NCBI GenBank assembly: GCA_003427395.1
Contig: BFEA01000643.1
Coordinates: 627,449 to 691,448 of the forward strand
Direction of reading: 5' to 3'
Source of the DNA: Chara braunii
Taxonomy: Eukaryota; Streptophyta; Charophyceae; Charales; Characeae
Length of the DNA stretch: 64,000 nucleotides
A program made the position numbers and the translations under genes. The notes below the pieces were generated by a model, which saw only the letters and a program-made list of their open reading frames with translations, had not been told where the DNA came from and did no database searches. Shown piece after piece: positions 55,482-64,000 of the stretch. Numbering within the stretch: the first letter of the stretch is position 1; every line of letters begins with the position of its first letter.

Positions 55482-55706
55482 TGTATCTTTCCATGTTCTA
55501 GAGGAAAATTGATTCTCATTTTGCACAATGCCCATAGATTGCTCCCCCCGCCTCTCACCCGGAGTCAAGTGAGAAACAGAAGACATTCTTCTTCCAAAAA
55601 ACAAAAACAAAAAAAACAAAGGCAAAATGCCATTTCAACCTCTGAACTACTTGACGTGTATCTACCCATGTTCTACAGGACTATTCATTCTCATTTTGCA
55701 CATTCT
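55482..55706 (+). repeat. Two direct repeats about 174 bp apart
   Basis: 55482-55533 ('gtgtatctttccatgttcta', 'gattctcattttgcaca') recurs, diverged, at 55656-55706 ('gtgtatctacccatgttcta', 'cattctcattttgcaca'). Function unknown. Confidence 0.8.
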
Positions 55707-56570
55707 GTGAGTTGTGGAGCGAGGCCCTAGATCTCGATAGCTCTTTTTTTGCCTTTTTTTTTAGTAAGCCCTGCCAACAAGGCAGGGCACTCCCTTCTCG
55801 TTTTTCAATACTTCATAGCAGTAAACAGATGAATGCTTCTCATATTTCTCGGGAGATGCAGTTCAAACTGAAAAAAAAAACAAAAGCAGAAACGCCCAGG
55901 CCCAAATCGTCCGCCCCTATTTTGAAACGGGAAAAAATGCCACCCCTCAAAAGCGAAACTGTGGACGGCGCCTTATGCTGATTTTCGAACGACCTGGACA
56001 AGCTAACCTGCCCTATGACCGGTCTTAGGGACGACTGCGACCGGACCCTTTTTCTGCTTTCGGAAACCCCAAACGGACCCATCCTAGCAACGCTGTACTG
56101 CACGACATTACCCAAAATGGAAAGGACACGAAACGACGAAATGCAAACCACACAAGGCGCAGCCTCCTGGCTGCGAACATTTCTGTCGAGACTGATTGGG
56201 AGGGGAACATGGGGGCTTGCTGGCCAAGGTGGAGTGGGCCAGTGGTTAGGAGGACGACCGGCCAAACCCCATGCGAGACTACAGGCTTATCTTCCATGAA
56301 TGGACCACCACTGCTGGAGAAGTCCCCATGTGTCCCCAGTCGGATCTCCCTGATCCCTTTCCCCCAGAGTCTCTCTTTGGTGGATATGTCTTGGTGTAAC
56401 GGGGGAGGGTGAAAAAGTTGCTACTTTCGGGATGACAAGGCTGCCAGGACTCAGAGCCCTTCGGGGGCGGTGTAATGGAGCAGAAGGGGCAGACTGCCAA
56501 TCCCACCACCCCGCACAGTCAATACCCCAGCCAACCTGGGTTACCTGGGTAATCAAGGCTGGTGGGGGTG
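55707..56570. other. Region of overlapping ORFs without recognised product
   Basis: Long stop-free stretches occur on both strands (for example 56015-56299 plus and 55840-56265 minus), because the sequence is GC-rich. None shows a domain, and none is repeated in the window. I do not call a gene. Confidence 0.4.
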
Positions 56571-56780
56571 TCCTTTGTCTTGCCTGTGTGCTCAAAGATG
56601 GCATTTTGAACTCTCATCTGTAAATAATGGGGCGCTGGACCCCATTTCCAGCAGGTGAAGCTCCCCACCAATAGTCCTTTCTCTTGCCTGTGGGCTCAAA
56701 GATGTCATTTTGAACTCTCATCTGTAAATAATGGGGCGCTGGACCCCATTTTCAGCAGGTAAAGCTCTCTACCAATAGAA
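56571..56780 (+). repeat. Two 104-bp tandem units with the double-hairpin motif
   Basis: Units start at 56571 and 56675 ('tcctttgtcttgcctgtg' / 'tcctttctcttgcctgtg'). Each contains 'gggcgctggacccca', a 'tttccagcaggtgaagctcc' or slightly changed version, and 'ccaatag'. In the second unit stem bases of both hairpins are mutated. A-rich tails follow at about 56858 and 56898. Confidence 0.85.
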
Positions 56781-57799
56781 TGGGGCAACCAGCGAGGCCA
56801 GGGAGTAGGAGGGGCTGCTTTTACCACCCCTGCTAGTAGGCCAAGACTGGCTTTTCAAAACAAAAAAAAAAAGGTGGGTAGAAAAATAGGTGACCAAAAA
56901 AAAAAAAAAAATGGTGGCCTGGACCAAAATCACAACTTCCAGTGGAGACAGTGGTGCTTCATAGAGAGCACCTGGGAAAAGCTCCCTACACAGCATTCCT
57001 GAATCCCCTTTCGCCGGACAGACTTAGTCCTCATTTGCCGACCAGACAGAAGCGGACCCTCTCCCAAACCAGGCCGGCATTCAGGCCCATACACTACTAC
57101 TCTACCCTCGTTATCGATTCCCCCAAACCCCTCCCCGCACTCCGAGCAGAGCCCCCATCCTGCCACCGCACCGCTGCCTTCCCCCTTCCCTCTTGTTCGC
57201 CTGGCCTCCCACTTCCAGGTACCAGCTCTTCCCCCCCCGCAACATCAGCAGGAAGCCTTCCCTTACCCACCCCCTTGCCTCAAACTTCCCCCTATGAATA
57301 TAACACTGATCCTCTGCCATCCTTGCCCTTGGACTGTCGGCCAATGTAGGGTCTTTTCCCGAATCGAGGGTCTGACGTCCGCAGGAGACCAGTTGACATA
57401 TTCGTGATTCTGCAAGATAACTGGGATCTAAGGACTGGGTAACCGGGGGCCAATTGGGACGGGGGTACAACTCCGCGAGAAAAGGTTGCTGTAACAAATG
57501 CTGCAGGGTACAGCGCAAACGGAGTCCAAAAAAGTTTCCTGTGACTGCTGGAGATGTTTTCCGAACATCTCCAGCAGGTGCACCGCATTTATGGCCGCAT
57601 CAGACATGATTGACCAACTACCTCCACCCCTCGGCCAAAAAAAAAAAAAACCACCTCAATTGCGTCCAGACACCAGAAATGCGAGGATCAGGGTCCTCGG
57701 TAGGCCTAAGGGGCCCTGTTTGCAGCCTTACCCGCCCTAAGTGAAGGCGGAGGTGCCCGCCCTAAGTGAAGGCGGGCCTGGCTTTTTGCAAGAGGCCCT
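56781..57799. other. Gene-free stretch with A-runs
   Basis: A-runs at about 56859-56870 and 56897-56911. C-rich at 57120-57300, with ORFs on both strands from composition only. 57548-57578 holds a hairpin, 'ggagatgtt'/'aacatctcc', followed by 'agcaggtgca', reminiscent of the double-hairpin repeats. Confidence 0.45.
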
Positions 57800-58713
57800 C
57801 GACTGTCAATTTCATATTTGGGGTCCACGCAGTTGTGACACGCCAGTTGGTTGAAAGAAACACAGGCCGAGCAACAAAGACATTTCCACGGCCTCCGGGC
57901 CTTTCCAAAAAATGCAGCCCCTGCGCGTGATTCGCAGCCTCATACAGTGACAGTTGGGCACCCAACCGAACGAGGCCCAGCAGCCCAGTAGCTGCTGCAT
58001 CCAGGCTGCCTCCCGGGGCCTTCCGGAAGCTTCTGGGCCCAGACCAGCCCAGCCAGGCTGCAAGAGCTGGCCAGCTCTTTTCCATAAAGGAAAGAGCTCT
58101 GGCCAGGCAGCCTCATTCAGGCACTCGCATCCTGGGCGGCAGCGCTGCTGGAGCTCATGCTCGTAGGCTGCTGCTAGCGCTGAGAGGCGAGGTGCAGCAC
58201 GTGCGGTCGTGCAGAGGAGGAGGGCGCNGCTGAGGGCAGNGCCATAGCCCAGCCACCATAGCTGGTGGGCTTGGACTACAGTGAAGCGCAGGGGTGGTCT
58301 TCGGGTCAAAGAGAGGACAGGTGTGGTGTAGTCAGGGGATGAGTGAAGGATGATGATGATGATGATGATGATGTGAGGGCACATACCTTGTATTGGCGAT
58401 AGTCTGCATGGGCGACATCTTAAACTACTTCGGGCTGCCGCTGATGTCAACAGTTGCATTGTCTCTTTGTAGTCTGTAGTAGCTGTGTAGGAGCAGGCTG
58501 GGCGCTGAGCGCCAAGTGTGAGTGTGAAGGAACTGGACTCTTGTGTTGAAGGGAGAGAGTTTGCTCTCCATGAACATTGGTTTTCAGTGCTACGAACTTG
58601 CATTGGTGTATCATTGGTGCAATGCTGCTCTCTGGACACAGTGTGACTATTTGGCTTTCAATGTGATGGTGTGAACTGGAATTGTCATCTCGCTGTTGCT
58701 TATTTCCCTTGCA
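57800..58713 (+). repeat. Probable 5' LTR region of the Ty3/gypsy element (left end not fixed)
   Basis: The right limit is inferred: 'cccttgca' ends in CA three bases before the primer-binding site at 58717. The left limit cannot be set without the 3' LTR, which lies outside the window, so the start given is only a guess. The segment contains a (GAT)n run at 58350-58372 and two Ns near 58228 and 58240. The long ORF on the minus strand here is not supported as a gene. Confidence 0.45.
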
Positions 58714-58716
58714 ATT

Positions 58717-58728
58717 TGGTATCGGAGC
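58717..58728 (+). promoter_or_regulatory. Primer-binding site for initiator-Met tRNA
   Basis: 'tggtatcggagc' differs by one base (G for A at position 8) from 'tggtatcagagc', the usual plant LTR retrotransposon site complementary to the 3' end of initiator tRNA-Met. 'tggttc' continues the complementarity. It lies three bases after a CA that would end the LTR and about 1 kb before gag. Confidence 0.8.
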
Positions 58729-59777
58729 TGGTTCATATTGCGCTTCATTGGTTCTTCGCAATAGCTATTGGTGCTTCACATGAAGTGTGGGGCAATGATA
58801 AGGCATTGGCGTTGAACGTTAGGCGGCCCAGGGTAGTGTGGGCGCGCCAGGGAGCTATGTGGTAACATACGGGGTGTATGCTGGATGATGAGAACTCGCT
58901 GATGTGGCATATTAAGCCAAGGTGGAACCGCATTCTGCTATTGGTTGTGCTGAGCCAAGGACCGGTCATCATAATTGCACATCAGGTTACCGGTGAGAAA
59001 TCTGTGGTTGGGGGCAGCATTTATGAGGTACGTTGCTCTCTTCCTTATCTACCCCCTTCATCTCTTCTTACCGTGAGGAAGTGAGTTCTGTCTTGAGAGT
59101 CCTCTCAGTGTGAGGTGTCGCGAGCGCTCAACCTTGAGAGCCGACATTCTTCCTGGGCAGCAAGCTGGTGGGAGACGGGTGAAGCCTCTGAAGGGCCCTG
59201 GACGAAGCACTCGGGTCACGGTCACCATGCCAACCCGGTGGGACTAGTACACGCATGCTTGGGCTGCAAGTCCTTGGTTCTGCTGCTTGCGCAATAGAGG
59301 TCCTGCCAGGCATGCCAGCCTTTTATGAGACGCTTACCAGACCGTCTATAAATATTTCGGGTTGGGGGCTCTGATTGAATCTGGCTGTGATCGTCGTCCT
59401 GACTGCGACGTTAAATAATTCCTGAGGAGATGGGGGCTCTCCTAAAATTCCTCCTGATCAGCCAGATCAACCGGGTGTAAGGCTCGTTCCGTACGAGGGT
59501 AAATAAGAGTGGACTGGCTGGCATGTTCGGCAATGACTTGGGGCACAGGGGTGGGCCGGATTGCACACCTTCAGACATGCTGCTCAACCAAATGCTCAGG
59601 AACGTTGACACAAAGTGACCAATCAAGAGGGATACAGGGGGAGGGGGGATTCTGGTAACTATTCACAGTGGCAAGCAACTATCAATCTGCCATCTAGTAT
59701 ACATCTCGAACAGGAGATGTTATTTTTATTTTGATTATCTAGTTGTGACAGACTTCGCTAACAACTGACAGACAGCC
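58729..59777 (+). other. Leader between primer site and gag
   Basis: About 1 kb without a supported gene, as expected for the untranslated leader of the element. A TGA at 59766-59768 closes the gag frame upstream. Confidence 0.5.
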
Positions 59778-61382
59778 GTGCGAGTCAGCCAGCAAACTCA
59801 ACTCACGACAGAGGACTTAGAAATCCGCCAAGCAGAAGAACTTCAAGATGAGCTACATCGGCAGTTGGACAAGGCAGCGGAGAGGAAAAGAAAAGCCATA
59901 ATTAGGAAGGCTAGACTAGAGAGTAGAATGCAGAAGCTAGGCAGATTGGAAACACTAGATGAGGCAGCATTAGACCCTGTTGGTCGTGTGCTGCGCAATG
60001 CCTTACTTTCAGTGGTAGAAGCGCAGAACGTCCAACAGGAATTGTTGGCTGATTTGGTGGCAGGCCAGAAACAAATTTTGGCTGAACTTCGGGCTCCTCG
60101 CACAGCGGTGAGGCAGCCACAGTTTGCGGTAGTTCCCCCTGCGGGTGCGGGTCCATCAGCGATGCCGCCACACACAAGACAAACTTTCTCTCCTATGTTT
60201 AGCATGCCCCCTCCAGGTGGTTTTGCAACAACTAGTGTTCCGGTTCAAAGAGTCTCAGCCGTACCATCCACGAAAGTGGTAACTACAGTCCCACTGTCAA
60301 GCCAGGCCCAGGTTAGTGTGCAGCAGCCTGTTTCAGTGGCAATGCAACCGCTGCAACAAGCCCCTGGGCCCATGCAGTCTATGCAGTGGATGCCCAAGAT
60401 ACTTCTAATGAGTCCCAAGCCTTTCTCTGGAGATAGAAAGAAGGAGGAGGACTTGGACACTTGGGTGAGGACTGTGCCTACTTATGTGAGGTACAAGCTC
60501 ACAAGGCCAGAGCAAGAAGTTGTTGTGGCTGCCTCTTTTCTAGAAGGGCCAGCAGCACGCTGGTTGAATGGTCTAGTGCAGCAGCAGGGCTACAGTCAGG
60601 ATTTCGATGCCTGGGCTCAGGCTCAGACATTGGAACAGTTCGTACGGTCTGTCTACGACAGGTGGCATGCCCCGCAAGGGGCTCAAAAGGCCACCGATGC
60701 TATCAACAACCTTTGTTCCCGCAGGTTCAAGGATGTTAGAGAGCTTACAGACACCGTAAAATGCCTTCTCGTGGTACCTGGTGTGCGTTTTGACCAGCAG
60801 GTTCTCCTGACGGATTACCTAAGGTGCCTACTGGCAGAGGTAAGGACCAAGCTGGTTGACGAGGCCTATGTCGAACATCACACCTTCGCTTCTTTTAGTA
60901 AGAAAGCTCTGGACATAGAGGCCAAGCTGGGATCTGCGCATAAGGTATCCCACGATGGTAGGAAGAGACTGCCCCAAGATTGCAAGAAGAAGGGTCAGTT
61001 AATGTTCGTGGACCATGATGGTCAAACGACGGAGATTGACGATTTCCCAGACCTTGGGGAGTTGACAGAGCAGGATGGCGCCAACGAGACTTCGGATGGG
61101 GGAGTCGTGGCGCCCATCAAAGAAAAGGCTAGGGGGACCGGGAAGAAGAAGGTAGGACGGTCCACGGGTCAGGGAGACCAAGGGACACCCGCATGGGTAA
61201 AGCTTGGTTTGGATTACGAGGTGTGGCGTGACCACGTTGCTAGGGGTACATGCATGAACTGTGGCAACTATGGCCACACGTCCAGGATTTGCCACGGCAA
61301 GAAGGTCACAACGCAGTTAGCCTCACCAACGGTGGTGGGCTTATCCTCGAACCCTGGGAGTGCTTCTGCGAGCAGCTCATAG
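59778..61382 (+). CDS. gag: Ty3/gypsy Gag polyprotein with CCHC zinc knuckle
   Basis: An uninterrupted frame of 534 codons. The N-terminus is a charged helical region likely to form a coiled coil ('LDKAAERKRKAIIRKARLES'). Then come a Pro/Gln/Val-rich linker (about residues 110-205) and the capsid-like retrotrans_gag domain (about residues 210-360). That domain carries 'PKPFSGDRKKEEDLDTWV', 'AASFLEGPAARWLNGLV' and 'QFVRSVYDRW'. A CCHC knuckle 'CMNCGNYGHTSRIC' (C-x2-C-x4-H-x4-C) lies near residue 495. The first codon of the open frame is GTG. No ATG lies upstream, and the first in-frame ATG is near residue 51, so the true start is uncertain or lost. The pol frame overlaps the 3' end by about 130 bases in a different frame, as in elements that use frameshifting. 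Gag would package element RNA in cytoplasmic particles. Confidence 0.9.
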   Translation: MRVSQQTQLTTEDLEIRQAEELQDELHRQLDKAAERKRKAIIRKARLESRMQKLGRLETLDEAALDPVGRVLRNALLSVVEAQNVQQELLADLVAGQKQILAELRAPRTAVRQPQFAVVPPAGAGPSAMPPHTRQTFSPMFSMPPPGGFATTSVPVQRVSAVPSTKVVTTVPLSSQAQVSVQQPVSVAMQPLQQAPGPMQSMQWMPKILLMSPKPFSGDRKKEEDLDTWVRTVPTYVRYKLTRPEQEVVVAASFLEGPAARWLNGLVQQQGYSQDFDAWAQAQTLEQFVRSVYDRWHAPQGAQKATDAINNLCSRRFKDVRELTDTVKCLLVVPGVRFDQQVLLTDYLRCLLAEVRTKLVDEAYVEHHTFASFSKKALDIEAKLGSAHKVSHDGRKRLPQDCKKKGQLMFVDHDGQTTEIDDFPDLGELTEQDGANETSDGGVVAPIKEKARGTGKKKVGRSTGQGDQGTPAWVKLGLDYEVWRDHVARGTCMNCGNYGHTSRICHGKKVTTQLASPTVVGLSSNPGSASASSS

Positions 61383-61954
61383 GGAAACACCTTGGGCCAG
61401 TAGGAGTGTTAGCCGCTCTTACTCGCGCTGAAGTGGTAACGTTGCCTTCCCCACTTCAGGCGTTGGCCAAGGCTAGTGACCCACGTATCGCCCCGCAGAC
61501 ACATTCAGACCCATCGACGCTCTGTTCGAGAGATGTGTCTGAGGCCCTAAAAGAGTTAGAGACTGAGTGGTCAGGGAAGGACCCCAGGGACTCTTGGGCG
61601 ATAATCAGTAGAGGTCCAAAGGGTGAACATTTCGTGGTAGAAGTAGATGTAGGTGGCCGCAAGGTTGGCGCCTTCGTAGACATAGGCTCTACACGAAATT
61701 TCATCAGTCGTGCTTGTGTGGATAGAATGCGCTTAGGGGACCTTGTGCAGCGGCTTAGCAGAACTGTAGCTTCTACGCTAGCCAACAAGCACCAAATGTT
61801 GGTGAAAGACTATATCAAGGACGTAGTCTGCACCTTCTCCTATGGAGGAGGGGAAGTGAGTCATAAAATTTCTTTCCTGGTTAGCGATGAACTGCCATTT
61901 GACATGCTCCTAGGTATTTACTACCTCGAGGTCGCGCAACCGCAGTTTGACTAG
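61250..61954 (+). pseudogene. pol: Ty3/gypsy pol, retropepsin (protease) segment
   Basis: First part of the pol frame. The active-site motif reads 'GAFVDIGSTRNFIS' where retroelement proteases normally have Asp-Ser/Thr-Gly, so the second residue is Ile. 'SFLVSDELPFDMLLGIYYLE' supplies the second conserved block ('DMLLG'). It ends with TAG at 61952-61954 in 'QFD*DKR', at a place where this family usually has Trp. The same frame resumes immediately after the stop ('VLIHKLPNGRSVRL'). The segment would process Gag-Pol. It is probably inactive because of the stop and the altered motif. Confidence 0.8.
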
Positions 61955-62203
61955 GATAAAAGGGTATTGATTCACAAGTTGCCCAACGGTAGATCTGTTA
62001 GATTACAAAAGTTCAAAGCTAGCAGTCAAATAGAAAACTACGGGTGCATGTGTGCATCATCCTTCTATAACTATTATAAGCAGAATCGCGAGGAAGGCAT
62101 GTATCTAGTTTTTGTCTCTGAGAAAGGGGAGGCCGTTAAAACACCCCTTGAGATAGAAAAAGTCGTCGCTCAATATTAAGACCTTTTTTAGGAGCCCACA
62201 GGC
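61955..62203 (+). pseudogene. pol: Pol linker between protease and RT, with TAA and TAG stops
   Basis: Same frame as the protease and RT. It contains 'DLF' and 'EPTGVVEREVVHAIE', the usual sequence before the RT. Stops at 62177-62179 (TAA) and 62189-62191 (TAG) sit at positions where Glu and Gln are usual. No frameshift. Confidence 0.7.
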
Positions 62204-62785
62204 GTGGTAGAAAGGGAGGTTGTCCATGCGATAGAGGTTGTCTCAGGTAGTAAGGTGCCGAGAGGACGAATCTATAAGATGTCTCCCGCGGAGTTAGATG
62301 AGCTTCGCCGCCAGCTCAAGGAGCTCACAGAGAAGGGATGGATACGGCCTAGTACCTCCCCGTACGGTGCGCCAGTGTTATTTGTCCCAAAGAAGGGAGG
62401 TCCATTAAGGATGTGCATTGACTATAGGGGCCTCAATGCCATCACCGTTAAGAACGCGGAGCCCCTACCACGCATTGACGACCTCTTGGATAGAGTGCAG
62501 GGATGCCGATACTTCACAAAGATAGATCTGAAGTCCGGATATCATCAAATTGTTGTTAGGCCTGAGGACAAGCACAAAACCGCATTTCAGACCAGGTACT
62601 GTCTGTACGAGTTTGTGGTGATGCCTTTTGGCCTATGCAATGCGCCTGGTACGTTCCAGCACACGATGAGCCGGATATTTCACAAGTACTTGGACAAGTT
62701 TATCGTCGTGTACCTCGACGATATTCTTATCTTTAGTAGGACTGTAGAGGAGCACGCTAAGCACTTGAAAATAGTGCTAGGTCTT
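62204..62785 (+). pseudogene. pol: Ty3/gypsy pol, reverse transcriptase segment
   Basis: A well-preserved RT core without internal stops: 'KGWIRPSTSPYGAPVLFVPK', 'LRMCIDYRGLN', 'FTKIDLKSGYHQI' (first catalytic Asp), 'FVVMPFGLCNAPGTFQ' and the catalytic 'YLDD' at 62711-62722. It ends at 'EEHAKHLKIVL', near RT motif E. The thumb, connection and entire RNase H domain are missing, because the next residues already belong to integrase (see the junction finding at 62780-62790). The domain would copy element RNA into DNA. Here it is cut short. Confidence 0.92.
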
Positions 62786-63547
62786 TTTGGTTACAAAAAG
62801 ATATCAGCGAACTTAGTACAAAGATTCTGGTGACCTTCTATGATGATAGATGCAAAACGCTATGTTGAGACTTGCCAAGTTTGTCAAAGAGACAAACCAA
62901 GGACTCAGGCTCCGCTTGGGCTGATCAAGCCCTTGCCGATTCCTGAAGGACCAGGTCAGAGTGTGTCTATGGATTTCATGGACACCCTTGTGACCAGCAA
63001 GTCTGGAAAGAGGCATATCTTTGTAATAGTGGACCGTTTTACTAAGTACGCAAGACTGATTGCCATTCCAGAAAAAACTAAAACCGACTACGTCATCAAA
63101 CTGTTTATGGATAATTGGGTACGGGATTTTGGTTTGCCTACATCCATCGTTAGCGATAGGGATGTGAGATTCACAAGTGAACTGTGGCAGTCAACTGCTG
63201 AACAGATGGGCACCAAACTCCAAATGACTTCAGGGAATCACCCTGAGTCAAATGGCCAAGCAGAACAGATGAACCGGGTAGTACAGCACCTGCTTCGGCA
63301 TTACATTAAGCCAAGTCAGGATGACTGGGACGAGAAGTTACCTCTCGTCACCAGCTTGTACAACAATGTTGTGCACAGTACAACCCGTATGACTCCCAAC
63401 CAGTTACATCTTGGTTGGAAGCCCAGCAGTGCATTGGACTTTCCGCTACCAAAAAGACACTCCACTGCAGCACCTGGCAGCATAGAGTTTGCTGTCAAAT
63501 ATGAACAGATGGTGCAGCAGGCCGTTGAACATATTAGGAAGTCTTAA
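62786..63547 (+). pseudogene. pol: Ty3/gypsy pol, integrase segment
   Basis: Starts inside the zinc-binding domain ('FGYKKISANLVQRFW'), which lacks a clear His-His pair, then a TGA at 62831-62833 where Trp is usual, then 'CQVCQRDK' (the C-x2-C half). The catalytic core is complete: Asp in 'SMDFMD', Asp in 'SIVSDRDVRFTSELW' and Glu in 'NHPESNGQAEQMNR'. 'WDEKLPLVTSLYNNVVHSTT' and 'TPNQLHLGW' follow. A TAA at 63545-63547 interrupts the frame, which then continues. The integrase inserts element DNA. This copy is disabled by the stops. Confidence 0.92.
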
Positions 63548-64000
63548 GATGCTATGATTGCATCTGAGAATAAGCATAGACGGCCCTCTAACTTTCAGGT
63601 AGGTGAACGCGTCTGGGTAAAGTCATCTGAATTAGGTCAGGAGTTGGGGATATCCAGAAAACTGATGCCATAGTATTTCGGGCCATGGGAGATCTTGGAC
63701 GTTGTAGGGGATCAACCGGATGGGCCTTCATACGTGATCCGTATTCCTGCACACCTACGCACCTACCCAGTGTTTCATGCCTCCAAGCTAGCACCTTTCG
63801 CTGCAATTGAGCAGTTTCCTTCCAGAAGATAAATGCTGCCCCCAACCATGGATGGCGAAGTGGACATTGACCAGATCATCGAGCATCAAGTGATGCATGT
63901 CCTTTGACCATCAGGCAGAGGGTGACCTCCTAATCCGAGAATGCAATATCGTGTGAGCTTCAGACATCATCTGGATCCTAAAGAAGATAGGTGGTTCACA
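63548..64000 (+). pseudogene. pol: Pol C-terminus with GPY/F module and chromodomain-like tail (cut by window end)
   Basis: Same frame as the integrase. 'FQVGERVWVKSS', 'YFGPWEILDVVG' and 'SYVIRIPAHLRTYPVFHASK' are the usual GPY/F module. After a TAA at 63830-63832 come 'DGEVDIDQIIEHQVMH' and 'YRVSFRHHLDPKEDRWF', the layout of a chromodomain as found in chromoviruses. Further stops lie at 63671-63673 and near 63905 and 63923. The 3' LTR is beyond the window. Confidence 0.75.

Noticed and set aside
57812-58639. 275-codon minus-strand ORF
   Set aside because: It runs antisense through the probable LTR, crosses ambiguous bases and a (GAT)n run, and shows no domain.

Overview
This window is repeat-dominated nuclear DNA from a eukaryote. 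No bacterial or phage gene organisation is visible, and I find no convincing single-copy host gene. Three things point to the green lineage, and within it to a streptophyte alga such as a charophyte: a Ty3/gypsy element with a plant-type initiator-Met primer site, LINEs with a plant-type zf-RVT C-terminus, and a Penelope-like element with an N-terminal GIY-YIG domain (the Chlamys arrangement). The species is inference, not proven. A 735-base assembly gap lies at 54519-55253, and a few Ns lie near 25974-26015, 48874-48903 and 58228-58240.

Layout. 1-10.8 kb: a fragment of a dispersed repeat, a 0.68 kb direct repeat (252-928 and 7919-8600), and decayed copies of an unrecognised protein family (3.4-4.6 kb and perhaps 10.0-10.8 kb, minus strand). 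11.0-13.4 kb: a block of four successive satellite arrays with 41/31-bp and nested 80 (=46+34)/46-bp periods. 14.0-14.4 kb: a tandem array of hairpins. 15.5-17.0 kb: a frameshifted coding relic that may be a LINE ORF1/DUF4283-like protein. 17.05-17.4 kb: a 37-bp array, followed by ATC microsatellites and G-rich DNA. 20.04-23.7 kb, minus strand: a decayed Penelope-like retroelement with domains in the order GIY-YIG, then reverse transcriptase, and a 40-base A-tail.

23.8-46.8 kb is framed by two copies of one long non-coding repeat in inverted orientation (about 23.8-30.5 kb and 41.0-46.76 kb). Between them lie a gag-like relic (34.6-35.6 kb, minus), an intact unrecognised 236-codon ORF (36.0-36.7 kb, minus) and a second copy of the unrecognised protein family (38.1-39.5 kb, plus). 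46.8-56.8 kb is a graveyard of LINE pieces: an RT domain, three C-terminal zf-RVT or post-zf-RVT pieces, and one insertion with 14-bp target-site duplications and an A-tail. Short A-tailed repeats here share a double-hairpin motif with the LINE 3' end.

57.8 kb to the window end is a Ty3/gypsy element on the plus strand: probable 5' LTR, primer site, gag with CCHC knuckle, protease, RT, integrase and a chromodomain-like tail. Its pol frame has no frameshift but carries stop codons, and RNase H has been deleted. Every mobile element here looks immobile today.
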